DNA from: Volvox africanus
Lineage: Eukaryota; Chlorophyta; Chlorophyceae; Chlamydomonadales; Volvocaceae
Length of the DNA: 64,000 nucleotides
NCBI GenBank assembly: GCA_030268105.1
Contig: BSDZ01000017.1
Location: forward strand, 186,001 to 250,000
Direction of reading: 5' to 3'
The notes beneath the pieces are model-generated. The model was given only the letters and a program-made list of their open reading frames with translations, was not told where the DNA came from and made no database searches. Positions within the stretch are counted from its first letter, which is position 1; each line of letters begins with the position of its first letter. Shown here piece after piece: positions 38,101-48,113 of this stretch. Made by a program: the position numbers and the translations under genes.

Positions 38101-39790
38101 TGTACGGTAGCGCTATCTCGCCACCTACCGCGAGACCCAGACCTGGGATGTCCTCCCCTCGCTCCCCCACCGCCAGGCCCCCCTCCCTCTTTTGAGGCAG
38201 AGGGACTCCGACCCCCATATTTGTTGAGAATCAGCCCTGGCCCTCCTCCCTCTCCGACCGGCACCCCTATTCTTCACACCTAACCTGTCGTGACGACGCG
38301 TTCGGTCTCCCCTTCCCCCCTCCCCCCTCTCCGACTCCGTTGTTTATCTCAGCCTCCGTCCCTTCAAGGGCCCTTCTGTAGACGCACCTCAATCCCACAC
38401 AATAGACTCCGGAACCTACCTAGATGCCCCTGCCCTCCCCCCAACACACACATACGTGTTTAGGTCTAGCACCCAAGCGTCCCCCGCCACCCGCCCCGAC
38501 TCCAGCCGGCCCCCGAATAGCAGCAAGCATGAAGCCCCCGCCCGGGTGAGTGTGGCCATGTCTCTGCGGGAGGGCGCCTCAGCTCCGGCCCCCAGGCCAA
38601 TGATACCCGGACCAGCACCGGGGCCCAGACACTGCCACGTCCACGTATCCTGAGGCCCAGGTTACGGTTGTTGGGGAAACAAAGGGGAAGGGAGGGAGGG
38701 AGGGAGGAAGGGAGGGAGGAAGGGAGGGAGGAAGGGAAAGAGGAAGGGAGGGAGGAAGGGAGGGAGGGAGGGAGGGAGGGAGGGAGGGAGGGAGGGAGGG
38801 AGGGAGGGCGGGAGGGAGGGAGGGAGGGCGGGAGGCAAGGGACAAGCAGCTTGTGCGAGATGGGGATGCTGAAGGGGGCGGAAGTGAAGTGAAGTGGGTA
38901 GGAGGGTTGCATGAGGAGTGCAGTTTGTCTAGGGCAGGAGCGTGCATGTCTATATAATCACCGCAGGTCTTGATTACGTTGCGACCCGGCAGTTACGTTG
39001 TCAGTTTCGGATGCCCCCACCGTGTCCAGGCACCACAGATCGTTGAAGAAACGGCGTCGTTTCTTGTTCAGTACGGAATCGTACGACATGACATGACCAC
39101 CGAAGATATACATTCGGCGGTCTACGGCGGCTGCGCAGTGAAAGGCGCGGGGCTCCGGATGGAGACCATCCGCTGCAACGGGTAGATGGGATGGGGTGGG
39201 GAGGAGGTAAGGAGGGGGCAGGGCGCTACAAACGCCAGTTGGATAAGAAAGTGCGTCAGCTGAGTGTGTGTGCGTGCGTGGTGGACAGCTGCATCTTCCC
39301 ATTCCTCTCCGATGGCCGCTCACTCATCTCGTGTCCACCTCTGGCCCGATTTCCCTCCGGTTCCCTTTCGTCGAATATGCTAAGGGTCCCGTGGCGAGGT
39401 CCACTTCAGGTGGGCTGCGCGTCACCTTTATATGAGGTATGTAGGAAATGCACCTAAGATCACACAGCGTCCTAGCTGCAGCCTCTGCGCTATTCGGATG
39501 CGCAGTGAAGGTCAAACCCTGTCAAACCCCGCCCGCCCACCGTTGGCGGGAGACACCTGCGGTGCAAACCACATATCCCCCTCCGCTTGAAGCACCGTCA
39601 CATCGGCGAGGGCCGCGTGATGATCAAGAGCAGAGTCGGCGCTGTCGCTGTAGCTGACACCACCAAACACGACGACCAGGTCGGTGCCCCACACCGACCC
39701 CGTACCGGAGATGCACACGGTTGTGTGGCCAAAACGGGCCGTGGTAACCGACGTGCCATGGATAGATGCTGAGCAAGGCAGCCACTGCAT
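33205..39790 (-). CDS. Kelch-repeat beta-propeller protein with Gln/Pro/Ala-rich tail
   Basis: Ten exons join in phase: 39790-39541, 39172-39021, 38649-38456, 37917-37848, 37377-37221, 36643-36526, 36105-35835, 35462-34607, 34088-33793 and 33468-33205, giving 875 residues. Six kelch motifs are visible, each with the hydrophobic-Gly-Gly signature: VVVFGG, MYIFGGH, LLLFGGR, VVIFGGE, LAVFGGC and LLLLGGR, with partner blocks such as NDLWCLDT, GDAWVLDL and NELWVLDM. They fill about residues 1-400 and should form one six-bladed propeller, a protein-interaction platform. The tail is low complexity with a pure CAG-encoded Gln run at about 503-512, then two helical segments. There is no F-box, BTB or phosphatase domain, so the partner process is unknown. 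Start: the first in-frame ATG before the first blade. Exon 9 has two acceptors 6 nt apart (cag/gtttag), which would differ by two residues. Confidence 0.85.
35135..35164 (-). repeat. CAG microsatellite coding poly-Gln in the kelch gene
   Basis: About ten pure CAG codons on the coding strand (CTG on the plus strand) within exon 8 encode an uninterrupted Gln run flanked by His. Identical codon use marks it as a slippage-prone repeat, and length variation between strains is likely. Confidence 0.85.
38686..38836. repeat. GGGA-type purine microsatellite
   Basis: About 150 bp of gggaggga and ggaagg units without a pyrimidine, broken only by two cgg changes near 38809-38829. It lies in the kelch intron between exons 2 and 3. 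The plus strand is entirely purine and G-run rich, so G-quadruplex or triplex structure is chemically plausible; the kelch pre-mRNA would carry the C-rich complement. Confidence 0.9.
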
Positions 39791-40321
39791 ATTGCCGATA
39801 GGTTCGTTGTGACCAGCTGGGTATCTTACTGCCAAGATACTGCCTTACAAGTATATATTGATGTCATTACAAATATCACGCAATCCTGCTGACCAAGACA
39901 GCTTTCATCTTGTAACTTTTACATGCAAGGAATTAGTCGGCATATTTGTAACCAGACATCTATCTGTATGAATACACATCTGTGGATAAAAGTGCAACAT
40001 GTCATAGCCCCTTCCAGCGCCATGTACGGGACACTTTCATCGTTGACACACGACATATTCCGCTCGAAAATTTGTGAACGAAATAGGACCTCATGAAGAA
40101 AGCAATGAAGGTTTCGCTATTCGATCCCGCCGACCGTTTCCAACCGTCCTTTCGTAGCGTTAAATGCGCATATAGTGCGCAAGAGCTAGCCCAATCTTAC
40201 TGATTATTAAAATGAAAGTATTTCGTAATTAACCGGGATTAATTGTCTCGCAACAAGACGATAAGCTTCGTGGCGTGCGGAAACCGGCAGGCGGACGTCG
40301 GCGTTCAATCGGCGGTCTCAG
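39791..40321. promoter_or_regulatory. Shared promoter region between kelch (-) and Obg (+) genes
   Basis: The two start codons face away from each other with 531 bp between them. That is short enough for a bidirectional promoter. The stretch is AT-rich compared with both flanking coding regions. I cannot point to a specific TATA or regulatory box with confidence. Confidence 0.45.
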
Positions 40322-42193
40322 ATGCCGATGACCTCCCTGAGGCAGCACCATTTAAACTGGCGTGGCTCGGTGTCGACGCGGTCGCTGGTGCCGTGTGTCG
40401 TCGTCGTGACGGCGCCATGTCCACACAGCAGCACCCGGAGTCTCACGGGTACCACTGCCATCCACGCAACGCAACCGGCAACCTCTAGTTCCGAAGCAGG
40501 GGCATCTGAATGGTCAAAGCGGTTGCTTGCCGTCGCCAATACTAAGGGCGCTGCCAATAAGGCGTCCTCGTCACCAGCCGACATTTTCAGTCCGGCCAAG
40601 CGCCGGCCGCGTGAACATTCCGGCGGTGCGGAGGCGATATCCTCTCACGGCGTTGAAGACGAGTATCTCGATGGTGAATTCTTTGACAATGATGATGATG
40701 GTGGCCCGGGCGGCATGGGCCTTGCACCAGAGCGCAAGCGCCTGCCTGCTGAGATGCGCTGTTTCGATACAGCGCGAATCTACATCAAGGCCGGCGACGG
40801 CGGGAACGGCTGTGTCGCTTTCCGGCGTGAGAAGTTCGTCGAGCACGGTGGTCCTGCGGGTGGTACCGGCGGACGGGGTGGCAACGTGTGGGCAGTCGCA
40901 GACGCGGCTTTAAACTCCCTGTCGTCCTTCCGCGGCCAAGTGCATTTCCGCGCCACCAACGGAGTCAACGGTCAGGGCAGCAACTGCGATGGCGCCGACG
41001 CCGACGACCTGCTCGTACCGGTACCGCCGGGCACAATCATTCGCCGCCGCGACGCAGAGCCCGACGAGCCACCACTGGCGGAGCTAATCCACGCGGGCCA
41101 GCGGGCGCTACTGGCGGCTGGTGGCCGAGGCGGCCGAGGCAACTTCTCCTTTAAGACCGCTCGTGAGAGAGCACCTACCATTGCTGAGAAGGGCGAGAAG
41201 GGCGAGGAGCTGTGGACAGATCTGGAGCTCAAGGTGGTGGCTGATGTGGGCATCATCGGAGTGCCAAACGCGGGGAAGTCCACGCTGCTATCAGTGGTGA
41301 CCGCAGCGCGTCCCAAAATCGCCAACTACCCCTTCACCACACTAGTTCCCAATCTGGGCGTGTGTGAGATGGACTACCGTACCACGGTGTTTGCTGACGT
41401 GCCAGGCCTGTTAGAGGGCGCGCACGAGGGCCTTGGTCTGGGACACGAGTTCCTGCGCCACGTGCAGCGCTGCCGCGTTCTCGTCCACGTGATCGACGGC
41501 ACCAGCCCGGACCCCGTCGGCGACTTCAACGCCATCAACCTGGAGCTGGAGCTGTTCAGCCCCGGTCTGCGGGACAAGCCACAGCTGGTGGCGTACAACA
41601 AAGTGGACCTGCCGGACTCGGGAGATTTTTGGGAGCTGGTGCGGGAGGAGCTGACGGGCGAGTGCGGGGTGGCACCCGACAAGCTGTTCGCGGTGTCTGC
41701 AGCGACGGGCCAGGGGGTGACAGCGCTCGTGCGTGCCGTTCGTGCGGTACTGGATGAGCTCGGCGCCGCACCTGTATCGTACGAGACCAACGCCTTGAAC
41801 CAGCTGGCGCCGGGCCGACGTGATGTGCAGCTTGATGACTTCGTGGTGTCGGTGGAGGAGATGCCGACGCCGCCGGGTGCAGGCAGCAACGGGGTAGTGC
41901 GAGTATACTATGTGGAGGGTGGGGGCATTGAGCGCTTCGCGCAAATGACCAACTGGGACTATTACGAGGCGGCCAAGAGGTTCCAGCGCGTGCTGGAGGT
42001 GTCAGGTATCAACGGTGCCTTGCGAGCAAAGGGGGTACAGCAGGGCGATGCAGTGGTTATCGGGGACACGGAGTTCACATGGAGTGACGACCAGTCCGAT
42101 GCAGCGGTGTACGACAGCTGGATGCGGGATATGAAGGACCGGGGGGTGAAGCGGCAGGGCACGGCGCGGTGGCCGCACGCAGACGTGCGGTGA
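40322..42193 (+). CDS. Obg/CgtA family GTPase, plastid-type (ObgC-like)
   Basis: A single uninterrupted exon encodes 623 residues. Obg proteins are ribosome-associated GTPases needed for large-subunit maturation, in plants mostly in the chloroplast. The Gly-rich Obg fold starts at MRCFDTARIYIKAGDGGNG (about 145). The G domain has G1 GVPNAGKS (about 313), the switch region ANYPFTTLVP, G3 DVPG (about 359), G4 NKVD (426-429) and G5 SAATGQG. A C-terminal OCT-like domain follows, around ERFAQMTNWDYYEAAKRFQ. The first 60 or so residues are rich in Ser, Thr, Arg and Ala and low in acidic residues, as in transit peptides; an acidic linker (EDEYLDGEFFDNDDD) precedes the Obg fold. Intronless structure is unusual among its intron-rich neighbours. 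The segment 41385-41727 is duplicated at 44849-45191. The start is the first ATG of the frame; a downstream start would lose the targeting region. Confidence 0.94.
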   Translation: MPMTSLRQHHLNWRGSVSTRSLVPCVVVVTAPCPHSSTRSLTGTTAIHATQPATSSSEAGASEWSKRLLAVANTKGAANKASSSPADIFSPAKRRPREHSGGAEAISSHGVEDEYLDGEFFDNDDDGGPGGMGLAPERKRLPAEMRCFDTARIYIKAGDGGNGCVAFRREKFVEHGGPAGGTGGRGGNVWAVADAALNSLSSFRGQVHFRATNGVNGQGSNCDGADADDLLVPVPPGTIIRRRDAEPDEPPLAELIHAGQRALLAAGGRGGRGNFSFKTARERAPTIAEKGEKGEELWTDLELKVVADVGIIGVPNAGKSTLLSVVTAARPKIANYPFTTLVPNLGVCEMDYRTTVFADVPGLLEGAHEGLGLGHEFLRHVQRCRVLVHVIDGTSPDPVGDFNAINLELELFSPGLRDKPQLVAYNKVDLPDSGDFWELVREELTGECGVAPDKLFAVSAATGQGVTALVRAVRAVLDELGAAPVSYETNALNQLAPGRRDVQLDDFVVSVEEMPTPPGAGSNGVVRVYYVEGGGIERFAQMTNWDYYEAAKRFQRVLEVSGINGALRAKGVQQGDAVVIGDTEFTWSDDQSDAAVYDSWMRDMKDRGVKRQGTARWPHADVR

Positions 42194-44848
42194 CGGGGAG
42201 GTGGGCGTGTGGGCGTGAAGAGGAGGTTTAGGGGAAAGGAGTGGGGTCCTCACTGGAGCGGATCCGGGTGGGGAAACAGGATCCCGGCACATAGGTATGT
42301 GGTACGAAGAAAGATTGCGATAACTTGAGGGCGATGACGTGACGTGGACAGGTGTATGTTGGCTGTGCCGTGGGGCGTGCGAGGGGTGCCAGTTTTCTCC
42401 ATGTGAGCAGCACCGGCTGGGTCAACCTGCCGTGCCTATTCCCTGCGTCTTATAACGTGTGGATCGATGCGTTGGACCTCATGTGTCATGAGGTGATGCC
42501 CACATCAGCCACCACCGTGAGCCTCAGCGTATTTTGCTTCAGGGCACGATTCCGCAGACTGGTGGGAGGGACAGGCTGCAGAATGGTCTTGGAGAGTTGC
42601 AGTGACAAGGCCAATCAGTGGTGGGACCCGCTCTGGCGCGGGTGTGATTCACCCAATAAGCTTGGTAGTTGAGTGTTGCTATAGTGCAGTAGCGCGGGAC
42701 CGGCTGTTGCGGCTGTAGGCTGGGGTGGCTCCGTGCCCTCTTGTCCTATCCTGACCCGTCTCTCTTCTTCTCTGTGGCTCGTGGCATCAACGACATTGCG
42801 TTCCACTTCATTTTGGGCGCAGGCAGGCGGTAAGGGATCAGTGCAGGTCGCATCTAGTGACGGGGAAGACGAAGTCATGGATCAGGCATCACTTCATAAG
42901 AGGCCTAAACTAGGAACTGTTAATGATATGATGCTAATAATATACTCCACGCGTAGCTGATAAGGCGTTAGGTACAAAGCTGGCGTACGCTTACTGTTCA
43001 CTAGAAGAGAGACACGTCATAAGGGACAATTCCAAGCTGTCAATCAGACAAAATCATCACGCTGAGTAAACGAAGAAGCGAAAGAATCAACTTTTATCAG
43101 CACGTCGCGTCCAAAACCAGGAATGGTTGATCTCATACGCAAGCACCTCCTCTCACATGAGCATTCGGTACAGCACGTTTGCGCGATACATACCATATGG
43201 GATTCCAGGCGGCTCCTGATGTCATATGATAAGCGGAAGCAATTTTAGGGAAAATATTGCGAGGGAGTCGCGATCAATTCACCAGAGGTGTAAAGGCCTC
43301 CCTTAAATTGCAGTCATGCATAAAATATATAGTGTCCTCACAAAGCCGTGTCACGACCGTCCCATCGTCACACGTCTTGTGCTGCAGCAGTTAGGCCGTT
43401 GAACACAAGCCCTTAAACACCTCTATTGACATGTGGGGGTTAGTTGTTGACCTGCAGGGTCAACCGTTGACCAGTCTTGGCTGCCCTGCCATACAACAGC
43501 TCCTCGTGTCTCCCACCCAGATACGTATATATACACAACGCGGTGGTTCCACAAACAGTCAGCCGTGTAATGGGTTATCGGTGGCAATGGCAAAGGGGGA
43601 ATTGATTGCCGGGGTTGAGAGGCTGGCGGCCACCATCCTACCTAGGATGGAAGGTGCTGCCAATGCAGGATTGAAGGGCACACAGGGCAGGGGCAATGCG
43701 CCATGTGGCATCAAGGGCATGGTGATCGGAAGCTGGACAGAAGGTAGAGGGAAAGGAAGCCGGGGGTTGACATGAGTGAGCTGGAAGACTGGAAGGGGGG
43801 TGGGATGGAGGTTTATGTGTGAGGATGATAGCCGTATGGGGGACACATGCCAAGCAGTGAAGAAGTGGCATTGGGGGTCACAGAGGTTGGTTGGTGGGTT
43901 TCAGAGCAATGATGTGGAGCTGTGGTATATATGGACAAGGTTGGAGGGGGGCACCAACTGACCTTGCATGCTCATCTACCTGTCTCGTGGGCTCGTGGGG
44001 GAGTTAGGGTTGGAGTGGAGGCTAGCCAGGGTGAGTACCGAACTAAGGCGTTGCAGTTTGGGGGCTGGGCTGAATCCGTCCGAAGAATGGACAGGGCTCA
44101 AGCCGTTTTGTAAACATCTGTTCAAAGCCAGTCCCTGCCCATCTCTCGTTCTGATAATACTGGTGTTTCACAGCGAAGATAGATGCTTACCAAATTGAGT
44201 TTTCTTTCCATTTCGTTCTTAGTCATTGGACGAGTGCTAAATGGCAGGTATAGGGTCAGGGTCTTAGGAAGCTGGTGTGTGTAGGAGTAACCTTTATTTG
44301 TTGATCGTGTTATGAGTAACCCATAGATGGACGGCTGATAGGCTTGTACCATGCGTGCATAATAATTACACAACAATCTAGGGCGTTCCGGTTCCGGTTT
44401 ATTACTCTTATTCTTCTATCTTGCCCACTATGTGTTTACCAACGCCTCCATTACGGGTTTAGGCACTTCTCTCCCAAGTTGCAAGGTAGGCTGTTACACT
44501 ATATTGTGTACGGTTGAATGCACTGCGGCTGGTAAGGGAAGTATGTATTTATGAAGGTATGTAGGGCAGTGGTAGTAGTGTGGCCACCCGAGGGGAAAGG
44601 GGAAAGACACAATGAAACGTTTAGCCACACGTCAGTTACATTCAGCAGTTCAATCCCCGAACTACTGGCATGCAGTGCAGAGGTATGTGCACGTATCAAC
44701 CCTGTGAAGTGGATATGCATGATGATGATGAGTCCGAACAATAACAACAACATTATTAGCCGCAGCTATGGCATACCCATCATTTCCCCTTGCTGCTCCC
44801 TTCACTTACCTGCCCTGTCCCCCAGCCATCATTCCCCACTGTCCTCTT
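42194..44848. other. Gene-poor region after Obg
   Basis: This begins with the Obg 3' UTR. No further gene is recognised. Short open frames (up to about 114 codons, e.g. 43431-43775 on +) have no domain or exon partners. No terminal inverted repeats or transposase pieces are visible. Confidence 0.4.
44800..44811 (+). repeat. 12-bp direct repeat left of the Obg fragment
   Basis: cttcacttacct occurs here and again at 45190-45201, at the right edge of the Obg copy. The following bases are also loosely alike on both sides (cccag, then tcat and cccc), making an imperfect repeat of about 30 bp. Confidence 0.75.
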
Positions 44849-45191
44849 CGGTGTTTGCTGACGTGCCAGGGCTGTTAGAGGGCGCGCATGAGGGCCTTGG
44901 TCTGGGACACGAGTTCCTGCGCCACGTGCAGCGCTGCCGCGTTCTCGTCCACGTGATCGACGGCACCAGCCCGGACCCCGTCGGCGACTTCAACGCCATC
45001 AACCTGGAGCTGGAGCTGTTCAGCCCCGGTCTGCGGGACAAGCCACAGCTGGTGGCGTACAACAAAGTGGACCTGCCGGACTCGGGAGATTTTTGGGAGC
45101 TGGTGCGGGAGGAGCTGACGGGCGAGTGTGGGGTGGCACCCGACAAGCTGTTCGCGGTGTCTGCAGCGACGGGCCAGGGGGTGACAGCGCT
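44849..45191 (+). pseudogene. Duplicated 343-bp Obg GTPase fragment (G3 to G5)
   Basis: It is colinear with 41385-41727 of the intact Obg gene with no indel and three base differences: 41407 c to g (44871), 41425 c to t (44889) and 41665 c to t (45129). All three fall in third codon positions and leave the protein unchanged. The copy carries G3 DVPG, G4 NKVD and G5 SAATGQG but lacks G1, the Obg fold and the OCT domain, so it cannot bind nucleotide normally. It lies in an open frame running from 44551 to a stop at 45223-45225, whose other parts look non-coding. A 12-bp direct repeat brackets it. It is a very recent duplication or gene-fragment capture, or an assembly artefact. Confidence 0.93.
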
Positions 45192-45201
45192 TCACTTACC
45201 T
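45190..45201 (+). repeat. 12-bp direct repeat right of the Obg fragment
   Basis: Second copy of cttcacttacct. Its first two bases overlap the last two bases of the duplicated Obg segment, so the right breakpoint sits inside the repeat. Confidence 0.75.
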
Positions 45202-45539
45202 TCCCAGTCCTCCATCACCCCCTGACACATACACACATGTCAACACAAATAAACACATATAAAAACACAGAGACGAACACACACACACACACATAGATGG
45301 ACACTCCGGTGGTGCGGGCATGCAGGGGAGGCAATGCAATCCCTCAGTTGCCCACCCCCTGAGTACACGCCAGGCTACGGCCAGCGTAATATTATCATTA
45401 TTATGTAGATGGACACGCAAGCACAAGACCATGCAAACGCAAATTGAATGCAATAAAGTCAGATGACAGGCAGGTCAGGAAGAGCAATCCAAGTGCATGT
45501 CTGTATGTGTGCCGGCTTTCCCAGGGCAATAACGGAATC
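45202..45539. other. Intergenic stretch with CA-rich simple sequence
   Basis: It contains an ACAC-rich tract from about 45224 to 45293 and short AT-rich sequence. No gene is recognised. Confidence 0.4.
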
Positions 45540-45728
45540 TTAGCAGTACGGCAGCAACTGGGCCTTCTCAAGGTGATTATAGGCCTCGTCCATGTAGGCT
45601 ATGACCATCTCCGCCTCATGGGACTCCTTCATAAGTGGCTGGAAGTGCCTCCACGGATTTAGACATCTCTTGAGGCGACGGTACACGGCCAGGTTGAATG
45701 CATCGTTGTCTTTGAGCTGGAAAACGTG
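45540..45728 (-). CDS. Possible terminal exon of an unidentified gene
   Basis: After a cgttttccag acceptor on the minus strand, 62 codons read DNDAFNLAVYRRLKRCLNPWRHFQ and on to a stop at 45540. The residues are well mixed, helix-compatible and unlike the low-complexity noise around them. The NPWRHF word loosely recalls the cytochrome P450 region with NPFR, but that is too little to name it. I found no convincing upstream exon on this strand; 46108-46353 is open but not clearly coding. It could be a relic. Confidence 0.25.
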   Translation of the reverse strand, partial: HVFQLKDNDAFNLAVYRRLKRCLNPWRHFQPLMKESHEAEMVIAYMDEAYNHLEKAQLLPYC

Positions 45729-45761
45729 ATGATACTCTGGCGCTAGCTTGCATGCAAGCAT

Positions 45762-48036
45762 TCGTTAGGTTTCTCGCTTCCTGACTTCGATAGTTGAACT
45801 ATTGGCTGTTGCTGCACCTGCTAGCTGCTCTTGGTACTGAGTGTCAGATAGATGATGACGACAGCTGGAAGGGGCTGACTGCGGGCTTATAAGCGCCTGC
45901 TGCTCTGTTATTGTCTTGGGGTACGGTGTCATTCTTGTCTACTGCATTTCCATGTACTCCTCTCCTCCAGGTTAATGAAACCCTAGAACCCTCTTTGCAT
46001 GGACAGACGACACACATAGATAAACGCACGGAAGGATGCACACAGATGAACGAACAGGTGAACATCCCGTGTACCTGTTCTGCAGTACTCTTTTTCCCGA
46101 ACCAACGCTAACAATGATTGGAGCAGTGAAGACTCCGCAACAGATTTAAAAGTTTACCAGTATCTGCTGCTTCGTGCTTATACATGACACCCCCTACAGC
46201 CCAGTGGGCCAGGGTGGAACAACAACTAAAGACAGCATAAACTTGCCGAGCAGTACAAACGTCTGATAGGATCTTTATTGATCTGCTTGCAGTTGCTCCC
46301 CCCACTCGGCATAGTCTCACCATCCTTTCAGTACCTGAAAACACAAGAGACATAATCTATGAGCTAATAATCCCGACCACACCTGAAGGGGCAGGGCGGG
46401 TAATGAAATATTTGGTGATGCAAGCCTATATCATCACGCCAACAGTAGCCCCTTATAGTGGCTCAAAAGGCCCAAGGCAAAGTATTGAGCTTGACCCAGC
46501 TTCATTGGGTTTCCTGGGTGATTGCGATAGAGTCAGAGATACATTGCCACTGCAGAAAGGCTCCTCACCAAGCATGAAGACGACCCCGCACATCAAGGTT
46601 AGTAATGCATGCGCCTTGTGTGTCTTATCATAAACCTACAGTTGTGTGAGGATGGGGCCGGAACACGATATGCTTCATGGTACTGATGAATGGAAGCACG
46701 TCAGGTACCGTGCGTGGCATCTTGCACAAGAATGCATGATGACTGGACAAGTGGGCGTACAGTATCTCAAATCCTCCTCACGTTTTGCGCGCCGGAAGAA
46801 AGAGCTCCAAGCACGAAAATCCACACATGAAGATGATTCCATGGTGGCTGGCAGATTTTTAAGGCACCCTACGGCTATGACCGATCCGACTCCATTTTGT
46901 AAGTCACTTCACATCCGCCAAGGAAACACGGCCTTCCACACCCCGATATGATTACTAAATAGCAGGTGCGGCTATGCAACGTTGCACAACACGCAGGTGT
47001 GTTCGGCGCATCTGCATGTCAGAAAGACACGACAAGCGGCCCAGTCAGTTAGGCCCAGTCAGCGGCCCTGTTAAGGGCACCTTCACGGCAGATGAAGACC
47101 AGCGTAACTGTGTCTGTGAGACAGCTGTTCTGCCGATGCTCGCACAGGGTCCATCCCGTACCAAGCTATATTGGCCGGAAGTTACCTCATGACTTGGGCT
47201 CACTTGGGCTCAAACAATCCTTTCATGGTGATGATATTGTAATTAGAAAAGAACCCATCATCGGCCAGTTGTGCGACTCTCATTCGCAATGAGAGCCTCA
47301 CAACACGAGGGTTCAACTTGACGGCTATGGCTGCGACGTCCATGAAAGCTGCGTGACACCATTGTGGCTGCCAGGGGCGGTGATGCCGGTATAGAGCACG
47401 TGTGACTTCGATAAGGCACCAAGTTCGCCAGCACGATCAAAGTAAATCCTTCCGACACTGCAGGAGAACAAGTGTGTCACAGCACACTGAGCCCCGCCAA
47501 TCGGCGGTGATCAGAGGCGCTGGAGGCGAGCAAAGAAGGACCCGAACAAAAAAAAGATGCGTATACGGAAACCATCCTAATCCATACATCTCCGAATCTC
47601 GCTTCTATGACAGCATGACAGAAAAGAATCTGAAATAATAACGGCCCCGGCATCCTACGTAATCTTCATGGTAGCTAAGGTGCCACTCCTACCATCACTC
47701 CCTTATCACTGGATCTTCATGCTTGCTGAAAAACTCCCCCTCCTTGCAACGTACGGCTGCACTAACAAAGCCTAAGCCCTGCATTCTTTTTGCGCAAATT
47801 TCGGCGACCTTATCCAGGCAACAGCAGCTAGAATGAGAATGTAATTGTTGCACAGCTAGACTTTTCCCTCCCCTTCTCCCGAGCTTCTCAGCTCCAGAAC
47901 TGCGTTTCGATTTCCCTCAACTCAATACTGCACTCGCTAATCTCTCCATACGATGTGAAGCCCTTTCTCCTGATTACGTCCTACATAACTGCGGTCCGAC
48001 GATATGCCCACACCCGATATGCATCTTCCTTGCTTT
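45762..48036. other. Gene-poor region between Obg fragment and kinase gene
   Basis: Scattered short patches look faintly coding on the plus strand (around 46560-46620 and 46646-46705, with the word GPEHDMLHGTDEW), separated by plausible splice borders. I could not build a protein from them. The rest, including the presumed kinase 3' UTR up to 48113, shows nothing I can name apart from the dispersed repeat at 48037-48102. Confidence 0.35.
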
Positions 48037-48102
48037 AGCTCGCGGTCCCTTGAGCCTCCTGGCTCGTCCGGCCCTCACGAGCTCTAACGAGCTTGAAATC
48101 AT
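48037..48102 (-). repeat. Dispersed 66-68 bp repeat, copy 2
   Basis: Reverse complement of the 15074-15141 segment. It lies 11 bp downstream of the kinase stop codon, so it is probably in the 3' UTR of that mRNA. It shares the ctcgttagagctcgt, ggacgag and aggctcaag blocks with copy 1. Confidence 0.7.
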
Positions 48103-48113
48103 CAGCATCGACA

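Noticed and set aside
41411..41944. A 177-codon minus-strand frame under the Obg gene
   Set aside because: It is a shadow of the GC-rich Obg coding strand with no family similarity.
44551..45225. A 224-codon frame containing Obg motifs, read as a second GTPase gene
   Set aside because: It lacks G1, the Obg fold and the OCT domain, and everything outside the 343-bp copy looks non-coding. It is better called a fragment.
46646..46951. Faintly coding plus-strand patches with GPEHDMLHGTDEW, briefly considered as a cytochrome P450 N-terminal exon
   Set aside because: There is no heme-binding or ExxR block nearby on that strand, and the patches could not be joined into a protein.
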